Of a stretch of 64,000 bases of DNA, positions 8,598 to 19,706 are shown piece after piece. A model generated the notes under the pieces. That model was not told the DNA's origin. It ran no database searches and saw only the letters and a list, made by a program, of their open reading frames with translations. How positions within the stretch are numbered: position 1 is the stretch's first letter; every line of letters begins with the position of its first letter. The DNA comes from Caldilineaceae bacterium bin5 (GTDB lineage: Bacteria > Chloroflexota > Anaerolineae > Caldilineales > Caldilineaceae): assembly GCA_002238445.1 (NCBI GenBank), contig MPML01000005.1, positions 62,001 to 126,000 on the forward strand. The letters run 5' to 3'. Position numbers and translations under genes: made by a program.

Positions 8598-9641
8598 CTA
8601 GGCAGCGATGCCGGCTTCGGCCAGAACTTCCCTGGCGGTTTGGGCGGCTTCGGAATCGGGATCGAATCTGATGGTACGCTGCAGGCTGAATACGGCGTGT
8701 TCGTCACCGGCGCGGGCCAGTTCGATGGCTTCGGCGAAGCCCTTTTCGCCAAAGCTCAGATCGCGGGCTACGACGGGATTGTCGTAGTTATTCCAGTAAT
8801 ACTTGTATTCGTCGGATTCCCAGTCTGCGTAGACCTCTTCCCAAGTAAGCCCACTGGGACCGTGTGGGGTGAGCATTTGCTCGGCGATCAGGTCGCCGAC
8901 GGCCTGGTAGCGGTTATCCAGGGAGAGACGGAGGCGGTCCTCGGTGTAGTTGGGCAGGGCCTGGTGGATTGTGAGGGCGGGGAAGATGAGGGTGTCGCCG
9001 ATGTCGTAGTCGGTGGAGTGCCAGACGGGTTCTATTTCTTCTTCGCCTTCGACGTTGACGGCCAGGGCTCCGGCTCCGAGGGAGAAGTGGTGGTCGAGCA
9101 CGCGCCCGACTTTGTGGGATCCGGGGATGACGGCGAGGGGGCCCAGTTCGATGGGGCAGTCGCCGATGGGGGCCCAGCTGGTCAGGGTCTCATAGTTGCC
9201 CTGGAAGTGGACAAAGTCCTGGTGCATTGGGGTGGTGTGTTCGGTGTACTTGGGGAACCAGAGACGGGCGATCTGGTTGGGGTGGGGCATGATGGGCCGG
9301 CCCATGATCTTTTCGATCATGGATGTGACTTCGGGCCAGTGGCCGGCGCGATGGAAGGGCTCCAGTGTGTAGACCTGACTGTAGCCGTCGACGTATTCGC
9401 GATCGCCTTCTGTGCACTGTTTGGTTGTGTCGGCGATGCCGTCGTAGGGGTCGGTATCGGGCAGCAGCCAGCCGATTTCCTGGATTCTTGTCATCATGAC
9501 GCGGCGCAGCTCGCGCATTTTGTCGGGATCCTGGAGCTGTCTGAAGAAGAGATAGCCCTCGTCGGCGAGGCGGCGCTGTAGTTCGGCGGGATCATCGAAG
9601 GCATCATTCGAGACGCGAAACTCGCGGATTTCTTGAGGCAT
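8598..9641 (-). CDS. Phytanoyl-CoA dioxygenase (PhyH) family protein
   Basis: From ATG 9639-9641 (GAAAGG upstream) the product is 347 aa. Iron ligands are HQD in TTPMHQDFVHF and a distal His in LTIHQALPNYT; the 2-oxoglutarate Arg lies in LRLSLDNRY. It differs clearly from the two paralogues at the far end of the operon. A good sigma-70-like promoter (9715-9743) lies just upstream, so this is likely the first gene of the transporter operon. A cytoplasmic oxygenase of unknown substrate. Confidence 0.87.
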   Translation of the reverse strand: MPQEIREFRVSNDAFDDPAELQRRLADEGYLFFRQLQDPDKMRELRRVMMTRIQEIGWLLPDTDPYDGIADTTKQCTEGDREYVDGYSQVYTLEPFHRAGHWPEVTSMIEKIMGRPIMPHPNQIARLWFPKYTEHTTPMHQDFVHFQGNYETLTSWAPIGDCPIELGPLAVIPGSHKVGRVLDHHFSLGAGALAVNVEGEEEIEPVWHSTDYDIGDTLIFPALTIHQALPNYTEDRLRLSLDNRYQAVGDLIAEQMLTPHGPSGLTWEEVYADWESDEYKYYWNNYDNPVVARDLSFGEKGFAEAIELARAGDEHAVFSLQRTIRFDPDSEAAQTAREVLAEAGIAA

Positions 9642-9714
9642 TGGATAAGCCTTTCGTGGGCGCGAACGCTGGAAGCGTCGTTGGGATCGGTGTTGGAGGC
9701 GACGATTTGGTACA

Positions 9715-9743
9715 AGGATATTTAATTTTTGTGAAGGTGTCAA
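9715..9743 (-). promoter_or_regulatory. Candidate sigma-70 promoter for the PhyH/ABC operon
   Basis: On the minus strand, TTGACA (9738-9743) and TATCCT (9715-9720) are separated by 17 bp. The -35 is a perfect consensus match and the -10 matches 4 of 6. It lies about 75 bp before the ATG at 9641. Confidence 0.55.
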
Positions 9744-9848
9744 GTGGCTTTCAGGAGCCCCTGGGCGCGGCGAATCGGGGATGGTGGGATTGCTGATTGC
9801 AATTAGTCGATGATGCGAAAGCTGCGTTGAGGGCCCGGCTTTCTCTCT

Positions 9849-9877
9849 TTGACACATCGTTCTTTGCCGCGTAGGAT
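9849..9877 (+). promoter_or_regulatory. Candidate sigma-70 promoter for the DUF1961 gene
   Basis: TTGACA (9849-9854) and TAGGAT (9872-9877) have a 17-bp spacer and lie about 40 bp before the ATG at 9918. It is divergent from the promoter at 9715-9743, so one regulator in the roughly 100 bp between them could control both directions. Confidence 0.5.
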
Positions 9878-9917
9878 GCTACCTTGTAGCCGACATCCTG
9901 AGCGTGAGGGAAAAGAG

Positions 9918-10610
9918 ATGAACTCATTTTCGCTGGGCGAGACTGTCTACCAAAATGCGCTGGCGACGGACGCCGATGTTGCCGGTTTCAGGCTGGAGGG
10001 GGAGGCGAGCATTGGCTTTCCCGGGGGGCGGCTGCGGATGGAGAATTTGCGCGATCCGGGGGAGGGGCAGAGGTCAAACTTCGTGTTCTGGTGTCCGGAG
10101 ACGTTTCCGGCGGATGTGAGCATTACGTGGGATTTCTGGCCGGTGCGGGAGCCGGGGCTGTGTATTCTATTCTTTGCGGCGACGGGGGGCAGTGGAGAGG
10201 ATCTGTTTGATCCTGCATTGGACGAGCGTAGCGGGGAATACAAGCAGTACCATCATGGGGATATCAACGCGCTGCACGTCTCCTACTTTCGCAGGCGCTG
10301 GCCGGAGGAAAGGGCGTTCCACACGTGCAATTTGCGGAAGAGCTATGGCTTTCACATGGTAGCGCAGGGCGCGGATCCGATTCCTTCGGTGGAGGATGCG
10401 GCTTCGCCTTACCGGATACAGGTAATCAAGTGTGGGGCTGAGGTGGCATTTTCGATCAACGAGTTGCCGATCTTTGCGTGGAGCGATGACGGCGTCAGCT
10501 ACGGGCCGGTGTTGGGGGGCGGGAAGATTGGGCTGCGGCAGATGGCGCCGTTGGTGGGCGAGTACGCAAATCTGAGTGTACGCACGGTGCAGCGAGCAGG
10601 AGGCAGTTAG
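9918..10610 (+). CDS. DUF1961 (YesU-like) lectin-fold protein
   Basis: From ATG 9918 (GAGGGAAAAGAG upstream) the protein is 230 aa. It has the hallmark block of the DUF1961/YesU family: FFAATGGSGEDLFDP, then YKQYHHGDINALHVSYF. The fold in this family is a concanavalin-like sandwich. B. subtilis yesU lies in a rhamnogalacturonan utilisation cluster, which fits a role in plant- or algal-type polysaccharide breakdown. No signal peptide is seen. It is the first gene of a short plus-strand unit, divergent from the PhyH/ABC operon. Enzyme activity has not been assigned with certainty in this family. Confidence 0.8.
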   Translation: MNSFSLGETVYQNALATDADVAGFRLEGEASIGFPGGRLRMENLRDPGEGQRSNFVFWCPETFPADVSITWDFWPVREPGLCILFFAATGGSGEDLFDPALDERSGEYKQYHHGDINALHVSYFRRRWPEERAFHTCNLRKSYGFHMVAQGADPIPSVEDAASPYRIQVIKCGAEVAFSINELPIFAWSDDGVSYGPVLGGGKIGLRQMAPLVGEYANLSVRTVQRAGGS

Positions 10611-10730
10611 GAGGGCCACGCTTGGCGGGACTCTCGCCCATAGGGGCATGGCTCTTTGGAAGAAATGGCGTAGGCAAGCGTTCCATGTGTGGACGGGACA
10701 TTCAGGCAGATCATGACAGGAGCGAAATAG

Positions 10731-11297
10731 ATGAGCGAGTTGCAAGAGGAGATTGTTTTCCAGGAGAATTTCGACGGTGCATTGGACTCCGACTGGATTT
10801 GGCTGCGCGAGAATCCGGATTGCTGGCGCATGCGCGATGGCGGGTTGGAGATTATGGTTGAGCCCGGCGTTGCGGCGACGGTGCGGAATGCGCTGGTGCG
10901 GCCGGCGCCGGACCGGAGTGGCGGCATCTTTGCGATCGAGGTGACAATTTTCAATCATAGTGTGCCGACGCAGCAGTACGAACAGGCGGGGATTACGTGG
11001 TACCAGAACGGTGAGCCTGTCTTCAAGGAGGTCAAGGAGCTGGTGGACGGGGAGGTATTGGTTATTCCCGGGGGCAAGCCGATGCCGACTGAGAGTGTGC
11101 GGCTGCGGCTGGTGGTAGATTCCGAGTCGTGGGAGGCGCAGTTCCGACCGGAGGGGGCGGCGGGATTCTCGACGGCCGCTACCGGTGAGTTACCGGGGGC
11201 GGAGATGGAGCAGGTCAGTCTGCAGTGTTATAACGGTCCGCCGGGCGAAGAGCACTGGATTCGCTTTGAAGACTTTCGCATCGTGCGGATTGCCTAG
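10731..11297 (+). CDS. DUF1349/GH43 C-terminal-like lectin-fold protein
   Basis: This 188-residue protein starts at an ATG preceded by CAGGAG. It shows features of the concanavalin-like domain found as DUF1349 or at the C-terminus of GH43 xylosidases: FQENFDGALDSDWIWLREN, RMRDGGLEI, VTIFNHSVPTQQYEQAGI, WEAQFRPEGA, VSLQCYNGPPGEEHWIRF, and FEDFRIVRI at the end. No signal peptide is visible. It follows the DUF1961 gene by 120 bp on the same strand, so both probably act on the same carbohydrate. It may bind sugar rather than cleave it. Confidence 0.72.
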   Translation: MSELQEEIVFQENFDGALDSDWIWLRENPDCWRMRDGGLEIMVEPGVAATVRNALVRPAPDRSGGIFAIEVTIFNHSVPTQQYEQAGITWYQNGEPVFKEVKELVDGEVLVIPGGKPMPTESVRLRLVVDSESWEAQFRPEGAAGFSTAATGELPGAEMEQVSLQCYNGPPGEEHWIRFEDFRIVRIA

Positions 11298-11367
11298 GGG
11301 AAGGTCACCCTTTGGCAGGTACGAAGGGTTGGCTACGAGGGATGTAGCCGAGAGATCACGCCTGGCA

Positions 11368-12084
11368 TCAAGGTACGACGTTGAGGCGAAGCAGTTCGCC
11401 GGGTAGGTGGATTGTGGGGTGGGAGACGGGCTGGTCGGGCGCGTAGAGGGTGACGCGGCCGGCGCCGTGTACGCTCCATTGGTTGTCGGACAGGTCGTTG
11501 ATCATTCCGGTTTCTTCGTCTATGCCTACGAGGGTTGCCTGGGGCAGCAGGTCACGTAGCTGTTGGGCCCAGCCTTGCCCGAAGTTGTTGTGGTGGGGCA
11601 GGACACAGGCGTTGGGGATAAGCCCGAGGCCCTCAATGACTTGTTTACTGCGAGGGTCATAGAGATGTTCACAGAGGACCATGGCACCGGCGCTGCTGCC
11701 GGCGATGACCGCGCCCGCGGTCAAGGCTGCGCGCATGGCCTCCCAGGCTGGCGTGTTGCGAATGCTTTGGCAGAGATGGCCGGGGAACCCGCCCAGTAGG
11801 TAGATCAGTTTCGCCCCTGTTACCATTTCGACAACGGAATCGTTCGCTGCTGAATCGCGGTCGAGCAGGGGAACGACCTGCACATTGGTCGCGCCGAGGC
11901 TCGTGAACCAGCGGCGGCCGTTTTCGCCGGCGCGGTGGTGGTTGTTGTCGGGCGCGGCGGCGGTGGGGATGATGGCGATGGGGGCGTCCAGGCCTCCTGC
12001 CAGTTCGATGCTGCGGAGGTCGGGCGCGGCCATTTGGCCGCCGAATTCGGAGCCGCCTTCCAAGGTGATATGTCCCAGGTCCAC
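11368..12084 (-). CDS. Peptidase S51 / dipeptidase E-like protein
   Basis: The GTG start at 12082-12084 is chosen because AAAGGAG lies 10 nt upstream. The 238-aa product has the class-I glutamine-amidotransferase-like fold of peptidase family S51: LIYLLGGFPGHLCQSI, then the nucleophile elbow AGSSAGAMVLC, in which the second Ser of GSSAGA is the expected catalytic residue. Family members are dipeptidase E and cyanophycinase. No signal peptide is seen. It lies downstream of a sugar ABC transporter but is separated from it by a 362-bp gap holding a dispersed repeat, so co-transcription is uncertain. Confidence 0.8.
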   Translation of the reverse strand: MDLGHITLEGGSEFGGQMAAPDLRSIELAGGLDAPIAIIPTAAAPDNNHHRAGENGRRWFTSLGATNVQVVPLLDRDSAANDSVVEMVTGAKLIYLLGGFPGHLCQSIRNTPAWEAMRAALTAGAVIAGSSAGAMVLCEHLYDPRSKQVIEGLGLIPNACVLPHHNNFGQGWAQQLRDLLPQATLVGIDEETGMINDLSDNQWSVHGAGRVTLYAPDQPVSHPTIHLPGELLRLNVVP

Positions 12085-12199
12085 TTGCGTTTATTCTCCT
12101 TTGGCATTTGCTAAGCAATATACAGTGTCCGCGTTGACGGGCCCTTCATGCCTGGCGCCATCCAGGCCAGACGAAGGCGTATGCGGTTGGCAGCTGTCA

Positions 12200-12320
12200 G
12201 GTTGCTGAAGCGACACGGCTGCGCTGAATGCGTAAGGTCGCTGAGGCATGGTTTTGTAGGGGGGCGTTGCGGGGGCGCAGCCCCTGCACAAGGGAGGCCG
12301 CTTGCGGCCGACCGCCCATA
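12200..12320 (+). repeat. Dispersed palindromic repeat family A, copy 1
   Basis: The core GGGGGGCGTTGCGG, then GGGGCGCAGCCCC (a hairpin with GCA loop), TGCACAAGGGAGG and a second GC palindrome (GGCCGCTTGCGGCC) recur at 25780-25962 and 28015-28203. The rest of the 12085-12446 gap shows no gene. Confidence 0.75.
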
Positions 12321-12446
12321 ATACAAGCCGAGAAGAGAGAGAAAAAGGCCCGACTCACCTCATTCAGCTTTGGGACCCAGTTGCGGAATCGGAGGTACCT
12401 CCGTTGAAGGTATCGCGCAGTGGAGGGCTGGATGCCAGTATTGCGC

Positions 12447-13322
12447 TTAGCCCTTGACCGCGCCGGCTGTGAGGCCTGAAACGATGTAGCGCTGCATGGC
12501 CAGGTAGAATGCCACAGGCAGCACCGAGAAGACAAGGCCGGCGGCCATGTATTGCTCGACCGGCGTCTGCGCGATGGCTTTGAGGGTGGAGAGACCGACT
12601 GAAGCGGGCATGAACTCGCCGCTGCTGAGCATGATGCCGGCGTAGAGGTATTCGTTCCAGGCGAAGAAGAAGGCGACGACCGCGACTGCGGACAGGCCGG
12701 GCGCGGAGAGCGGGAGCACGATCCGCCATAGGGCGGCGAGTTCGGTGCAGCCGTCGACGACCGAGGCGTCGAGTACCTCGGGTGGGACGGTGTCAAAGAC
12801 GCCTTTGAGAATCCAGATACAGATGGGCAGGATGAAGGCGGCGTCGATGAGGGCAAGGGAGGGGATGCTGTTGAGCATGTTGAGGCGGCGGTAGATGATG
12901 TACAGGGGGATCAGAATCAGGATCTCGGGCAGCATTTGGGTTACGAGGAGGAAGAGGCCGAAGAGGTTGCGGCCGGGCCAGCGTAGGCTGGAAAGGGCAT
13001 ATGCGCCCAACACGGAGAGGGCCATGCAGAGCAGCATTGTCATGGCGGCGATGAGGAAGGAGTTGCGCAGCCAGCGCGCTACGGGATGCTCGGTGAACAG
13101 CTCGGCAAACTGGTAGAAGGAGAGCTCCTGGGGCAACAGGGGCGGAGGAAAGTGCATGATATATTTGCTGGGCTGGAAGGTGCTGATCATCATCCAGTAG
13201 ACTGGGAAGACGGTGATGAAGGAAACGATGGCAATGGTGAGGTAGAGGGCGGTGCGGTTGAGCAGGCGCCTAGGAGACAGTTTATGTGCAGGAGCGCGTG
13301 TGTCGATGCCGGTGGTTGCCAT
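12447..13322 (-). CDS. Sugar ABC transporter permease, MalG type
   Basis: A 291-residue inner-membrane protein with about six spans (TALYLTIAIVSFITVFPVYW first). Its EAA loop is PEVLDASVVDGCTELAALWR, then IVLPLSAPGL. The ATG abuts the stop codon of the partner permease (13323), so translation is probably coupled. Second channel subunit of the importer whose binding protein is at 14444-15784. Confidence 0.92.
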   Translation of the reverse strand: MATTGIDTRAPAHKLSPRRLLNRTALYLTIAIVSFITVFPVYWMMISTFQPSKYIMHFPPPLLPQELSFYQFAELFTEHPVARWLRNSFLIAAMTMLLCMALSVLGAYALSSLRWPGRNLFGLFLLVTQMLPEILILIPLYIIYRRLNMLNSIPSLALIDAAFILPICIWILKGVFDTVPPEVLDASVVDGCTELAALWRIVLPLSAPGLSAVAVVAFFFAWNEYLYAGIMLSSGEFMPASVGLSTLKAIAQTPVEQYMAAGLVFSVLPVAFYLAMQRYIVSGLTAGAVKG

Positions 13323-14273
13323 TTACGCGGACTCTTGGGCGCGGCGGGCCTGCATGAGGATGAAGACAAAGGCGACCGCCAGTGAAACGACGAAACCCGC
13401 CACGCCGAGCGCGGTGGCGTAGGAGTAGTCGTAGAAACGGAAGGCGGTGTTGAAGATGCGGATTACGATGGTTTCGGTTGTACCGGAAGGGCCGCCGCCT
13501 GTCATCAGGAAAATAATCGTGAACTGTTTGAATGAGAAGATTGCGGCCAGTACGACCAGGAGTTCCAGGGTTGAGCCGATTCCGGGGAAGGTGACGTTCC
13601 AGAACAGTTGGAGGCGGCTAGCGCCGTCGACACGGGCGGCTTCGTACAGCTCCTGGGGGATCGCCTGCAGCGCTGCCAGGATCACAAGACTGTAGAAGGG
13701 AAACGCCTTCCATGAAGAGATCAGCACCATCCATCCCATCGCCAGTTCTGGCACCTGCAGCCACTGTGGGTTCTGCGTAACTCCGGGGAGCATGCGCGCC
13801 AAAATGTTGACGACGCCGAATTGGGGGCTGAGCATCCAGATGAAGATCATGACTACGGGGACTTCGGGAATGGCCCAAGGCATCATCAACATGCCTCGCG
13901 CCAGTGGGCGGAAACGAAATGGGCGGTTGAAGAGCAGGGCGGTGAGGAGGCCGATCGTCAGGGCAACCACGATCACCAGCCCGGTGAAAAGGAGCGTCGT
14001 CCGGATTACCTTCCAGAAGGCGGGGTCGGAAAACATGCGCTCGTAGTTGGCCCAACCGACCCAGAGCGGCGGGTTCTTAGAGGCCAGTTCGATGCGGGTG
14101 AAACTGCCGTAAATGCCCTGCGCGATAGGGTATACGATCAGCAGGCCTTCGTAGAGGATAATCGGGAGGACGAGGGAGAAGGGCAGGAGATAGCGGCGCA
14201 GGCGGGGGCGAGGCTTCAGTTCTCTTTGGGAGGTCCGCTCCGACAGGACGTTGGCGTCAACGCGTTCACTCAT
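13323..14273 (-). CDS. Sugar ABC transporter permease, MalF type
   Basis: A 316-residue permease with several spans (RYLLPFSLVLPIILYEGLLI and others). The EAA loop is QELYEAARVDGASRLQLFWN, then VTFPGIGSTLELL. It lies 170 bp after the binding-protein gene, with a strong hairpin in that gap. No ATPase gene follows. Confidence 0.92.
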   Translation of the reverse strand: MSERVDANVLSERTSQRELKPRPRLRRYLLPFSLVLPIILYEGLLIVYPIAQGIYGSFTRIELASKNPPLWVGWANYERMFSDPAFWKVIRTTLLFTGLVIVVALTIGLLTALLFNRPFRFRPLARGMLMMPWAIPEVPVVMIFIWMLSPQFGVVNILARMLPGVTQNPQWLQVPELAMGWMVLISSWKAFPFYSLVILAALQAIPQELYEAARVDGASRLQLFWNVTFPGIGSTLELLVVLAAIFSFKQFTIIFLMTGGGPSGTTETIVIRIFNTAFRFYDYSYATALGVAGFVVSLAVAFVFILMQARRAQESA

Positions 14274-14373
14274 CGGTCAAGTTGTCGATCGTATTTGGAA
14301 ATATGAAATTTCCTTGCGGGGACGAATACACTGCTGTACCGGCTTGGCGGCGCGCTGGCCGGCGAGGGTAGAT

Positions 14374-14418
14374 GAGGAGCGGGCAATGAGTGAACTTCAT
14401 GCTGTTTGCCCGCCCCTC
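14374..14418 (-). promoter_or_regulatory. Stem-loop between binding-protein and permease genes
   Basis: GAGGAGCGGGCAA (14374-14386) pairs with TTGCCCGCCCCTC (14406-14418) with one A-C mismatch and a 19-nt loop. It begins 25 nt after the binding-protein stop codon. With no uridine tract, it is a candidate mRNA-stability element or partial terminator. Confidence 0.65.
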
Positions 14419-14443
14419 GTCCTCCGGCCGCGTGTGTTGATTG

Positions 14444-15784
14444 CTATGAGACGCGCTCGGCCAGGTCTTCGGCTTGCTGCTGCGCGATCTCCATTGCTTC
14501 CTCGACTGACTTGCCGGCGTTGAGCACATCGGCAAAGTTGGTGATAACAATCTGGCCGAACTCGTTGAAGTTGTAGACGAAGTCGCCGACGATATCGAAG
14601 GGCGTCACGTAGTCAACGCCAGAGTAGCCGGGTTCCAACCATTCGAGATTGTCCAGGTACTCCTGACGTGCAGCCGAGGGCTGGGCGAAGATGACATCCT
14701 GGCAGCCTTCGACCATGCGACGGTAGTTGTCGGGATTGTACATGTAGGTGACGAACTCCATCGACTCGTCGATTGCGTCCGAAGCCTTGTTTATCATCAT
14801 CGGATGGATGCGGGCGATCGACTTGTTGCTCGCCCATGGGATAGGCGCGCTGCGCAGGAGGGGATAGAGATCGGGTGCGTCCTTGGTGAAGGCTCCGACT
14901 GCGGCGGAGACATAGAGGCCCTGGGCGACGTCGCCGTTCTGGAAGAGGCGGTATCCGGTCGGGTTGTCGGCGCCCTGGGGCATGGCGACGTCGTACATCT
15001 GCTTGAACAGTTTGAGGCCCTGGATGATGGGATCCGAGGTCAGCAGCGGGGTCGTGCCCTCAGCCCAGATGCCGTCGTAGGGCATGCACCAGACTTCCAG
15101 TTGGAACCAGAAGTCGGAGGGTTCGCTGACCAGGTGGGTGGCGAAGAAGCCATACTTCTGGGCTTCGCGATCGGTGAGGGCGGCGCTCACTTCGACCCAT
15201 TCGTCGGGCGTCGTGGCGGGCGTGATGTTGGCCTCTTCGTAGCGATCCTTGTTGTAGAGGATGCCGAAAGCGACTGTCACCATGTCAAGGCCATAGAGAT
15301 TTCCGTCCTTGCGGAGGGCGTCGTGGGCTGAACTCAGGTCGGTGATGCCGTTGCGCACGAGAACGTCGTCGAGGGGGACGAGCAGGTCGGCCTGGATGAG
15401 GCGGGGGGCGAGCTCGGGCGTGGCCATGACGATGTCACCGTCGAGCTGGCCGGACTGCGCGCCGACAATGGTCTTGGTTGTGTACTGGTCGAAGGGGATG
15501 TTTTCGGCTACGACTTCGATTTCGCTCTGGGCTTCGTTGAATTCAGTGACAAAGTTGTTCCAGGTATCGCCGCGATTGCCTTCCTCAAACCACCATGAGA
15601 GGTAACGGACTTCCTGCCTTTCGGCGCTGGCGGTGTCTGCGCTCGAGCCGCCGGCAGGTTGTGCTGCGGGCGCGCAGGCTGCCAGAAGTCCGAGTCCGGC
15701 CAAGGCGCTTGCACTGCGCAGGAAATCCCGCCGGTTCAGTTTAGCCCCCGTTCCCGTCTGCATCTTCCCATTTTGATCAGACAT
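14444..15784 (-). CDS. ABC transporter solute-binding lipoprotein (sugar type)
   Basis: ATG 15782-15784 is supported by AAGGAGG 9 nt upstream. The 446-aa product carries a twin-arginine signal (LNRRDFLRSA) and lipobox LLAAC (Cys37), then a linker rich in small residues. The mature part looks like SBP_bac_1: YLSWWFEEGNRGDTWNNFV, FGILYNKDRYEEANI, TPDEWVEVSAALTDREAQ. It should be a lipid-anchored extracellular receptor for the permeases at 12447-14273. The ligand is unknown. Confidence 0.9.
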   Translation of the reverse strand: MSDQNGKMQTGTGAKLNRRDFLRSASALAGLGLLAACAPAAQPAGGSSADTASAERQEVRYLSWWFEEGNRGDTWNNFVTEFNEAQSEIEVVAENIPFDQYTTKTIVGAQSGQLDGDIVMATPELAPRLIQADLLVPLDDVLVRNGITDLSSAHDALRKDGNLYGLDMVTVAFGILYNKDRYEEANITPATTPDEWVEVSAALTDREAQKYGFFATHLVSEPSDFWFQLEVWCMPYDGIWAEGTTPLLTSDPIIQGLKLFKQMYDVAMPQGADNPTGYRLFQNGDVAQGLYVSAAVGAFTKDAPDLYPLLRSAPIPWASNKSIARIHPMMINKASDAIDESMEFVTYMYNPDNYRRMVEGCQDVIFAQPSAARQEYLDNLEWLEPGYSGVDYVTPFDIVGDFVYNFNEFGQIVITNFADVLNAGKSVEEAMEIAQQQAEDLAERVS

Positions 15785-16062
15785 TTTTGAATGCCTCCTT
15801 GTTGGTATCCTTGCTCCAGGCAAGACACAAGTAGATGAGAGAGTTGAGAGAAGAGAGGAGTGAGAAGTAGCAACGGATTGTGCCCACTCCTCGTCGATGA
15901 AACTCCACAAAAGACTATATAGCGCATTTTCCTATCCGTCAACCACGTTTGCCGGGTACAGATGGGGGGCAAGCCAAGGGAAAAACAGTTCCCCGTCACG
16001 GCCGGAAATTATGGCCAAAACGGGGAGCGATTTGTCGGTGATTGATGGAGCGCTGGGCGAAG

Positions 16063-16089
16063 GCGTCCCTAAGGACAGGGGAGGGACGC
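16063..16089 (-). terminator. Candidate hairpin downstream of gcvP
   Basis: GCGTCCCT (16063-16070) and AGGGACGC (16082-16089) form an 8-bp stem with an 11-nt loop about 30 nt after the gcvP stop. There is no clear uridine tract. Nothing else stands out in the 336-bp gap 15785-16120. Confidence 0.35.
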
Positions 16090-16120
16090 TATTGGAATAG
16101 AAAGGTTTCGGATTTTCCTC

Positions 16121-19162
<3,042 letters not shown>

Positions 19163-19237
19163 AGTTCTCTCCTTTGGTCTCCGACTCACCTTCGCAGCCA
19201 TCGGTTAGGTGCGAGAGCGGGAGTTCGCCCATTTGGC

Positions 19238-19271
19238 AAGAAAAAACGGGCATCGTGAATGAATGCCCGTT
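19238..19271 (-). terminator. Rho-independent terminator in the gcvP leader
   Basis: In transcript order AACGGGCAT (19263-19271) and ATGCCCGTT (19245-19253) form a 9-bp stem with a 9-nt loop, overlapped and followed by TTTTTTCTT (19238-19246). It lies about 75 nt before the gcvP start and directly abuts the P1 stem of the second glycine aptamer, so it is the likely expression platform. Confidence 0.8.
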
Positions 19272-19529
19272 ACCTCTGTCCTTGACCTGAGAGATTGACG
19301 CACGGTGTTACGAAAGGGAGCCTGTGGAGATGAGAAGGGAATCCTCATATCCAGTGTGCCCGATCAGTGTGCGATTGCCCCGTCGGTGGCCACTCAATGC
19401 TGTCGAGCGGCGCTTTCCAAAGGTGCCGTATCGCGACGATCCTTTTGCCTGAGAGTGTCACCTGGCAGGCTGGGTACTCCTGTCGGCTTGCCCCTTCGGC
19501 GCTTCAACGTCGAAGTCTCTCTCGTCGCG
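19272..19529 (-). ncRNA. Tandem glycine riboswitch (gcvT motif)
   Basis: Two aptamers are recognisable on the minus strand. Aptamer 1 (19432-19529) is closed by the perfect 8-bp P1 CGCGACGA/TCGTCGCG and has the conserved core CGCCGAAGGGGCAAGC and TCTCAGGCAAAAGGA. Aptamer 2 (19272-19424) is closed by ACCTTTG/CAGAGGT (one G-U pair) and has the core ACCGACGGGGCAA and TCTCAGGTCAAGGACAG. The short linker is typical of cooperative tandem glycine riboswitches. Its position before gcvP fits control of glycine catabolism by glycine, usually switching expression on. Aptamer 2 is long because of an extended internal arm. Confidence 0.9.
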
Positions 19530-19568
19530 CATCAGCCATCTATCAATTACTGTGATCTTACGGGGGCA

Positions 19569-19597
19569 ATTGTAGCGCAGTCGTGGATTGCGCGCAA
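19569..19597 (-). promoter_or_regulatory. Candidate promoter of the riboswitch-gcvP transcript
   Basis: On the minus strand, TTGCGC (19592-19597), a 17-bp spacer and TACAAT (19569-19574) would start transcription near 19562, about 30 nt before the first aptamer. The -10 is good and the -35 weak. Confidence 0.4.
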
Positions 19598-19628
19598 TTG
19601 TCAAGAATCGAATGATCCCAACTATAAT
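19598..19628 (+). promoter_or_regulatory. Candidate promoter for rsmD
   Basis: TTGTCA (19598-19603) and a perfect TATAAT (19623-19628) are spaced 19 bp apart, about 80 bp before rsmD. The spacing is long. It would overlap the -35 region of the divergent riboswitch promoter. Confidence 0.35.
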
Positions 19629-19706
19629 CTGGTGAAGCCACGTGGGTTATCGCCAAACTGCGTTGGCATTTGTTGCCGACGCAGTCATCTTCCATGTTGA
19701 GATACT

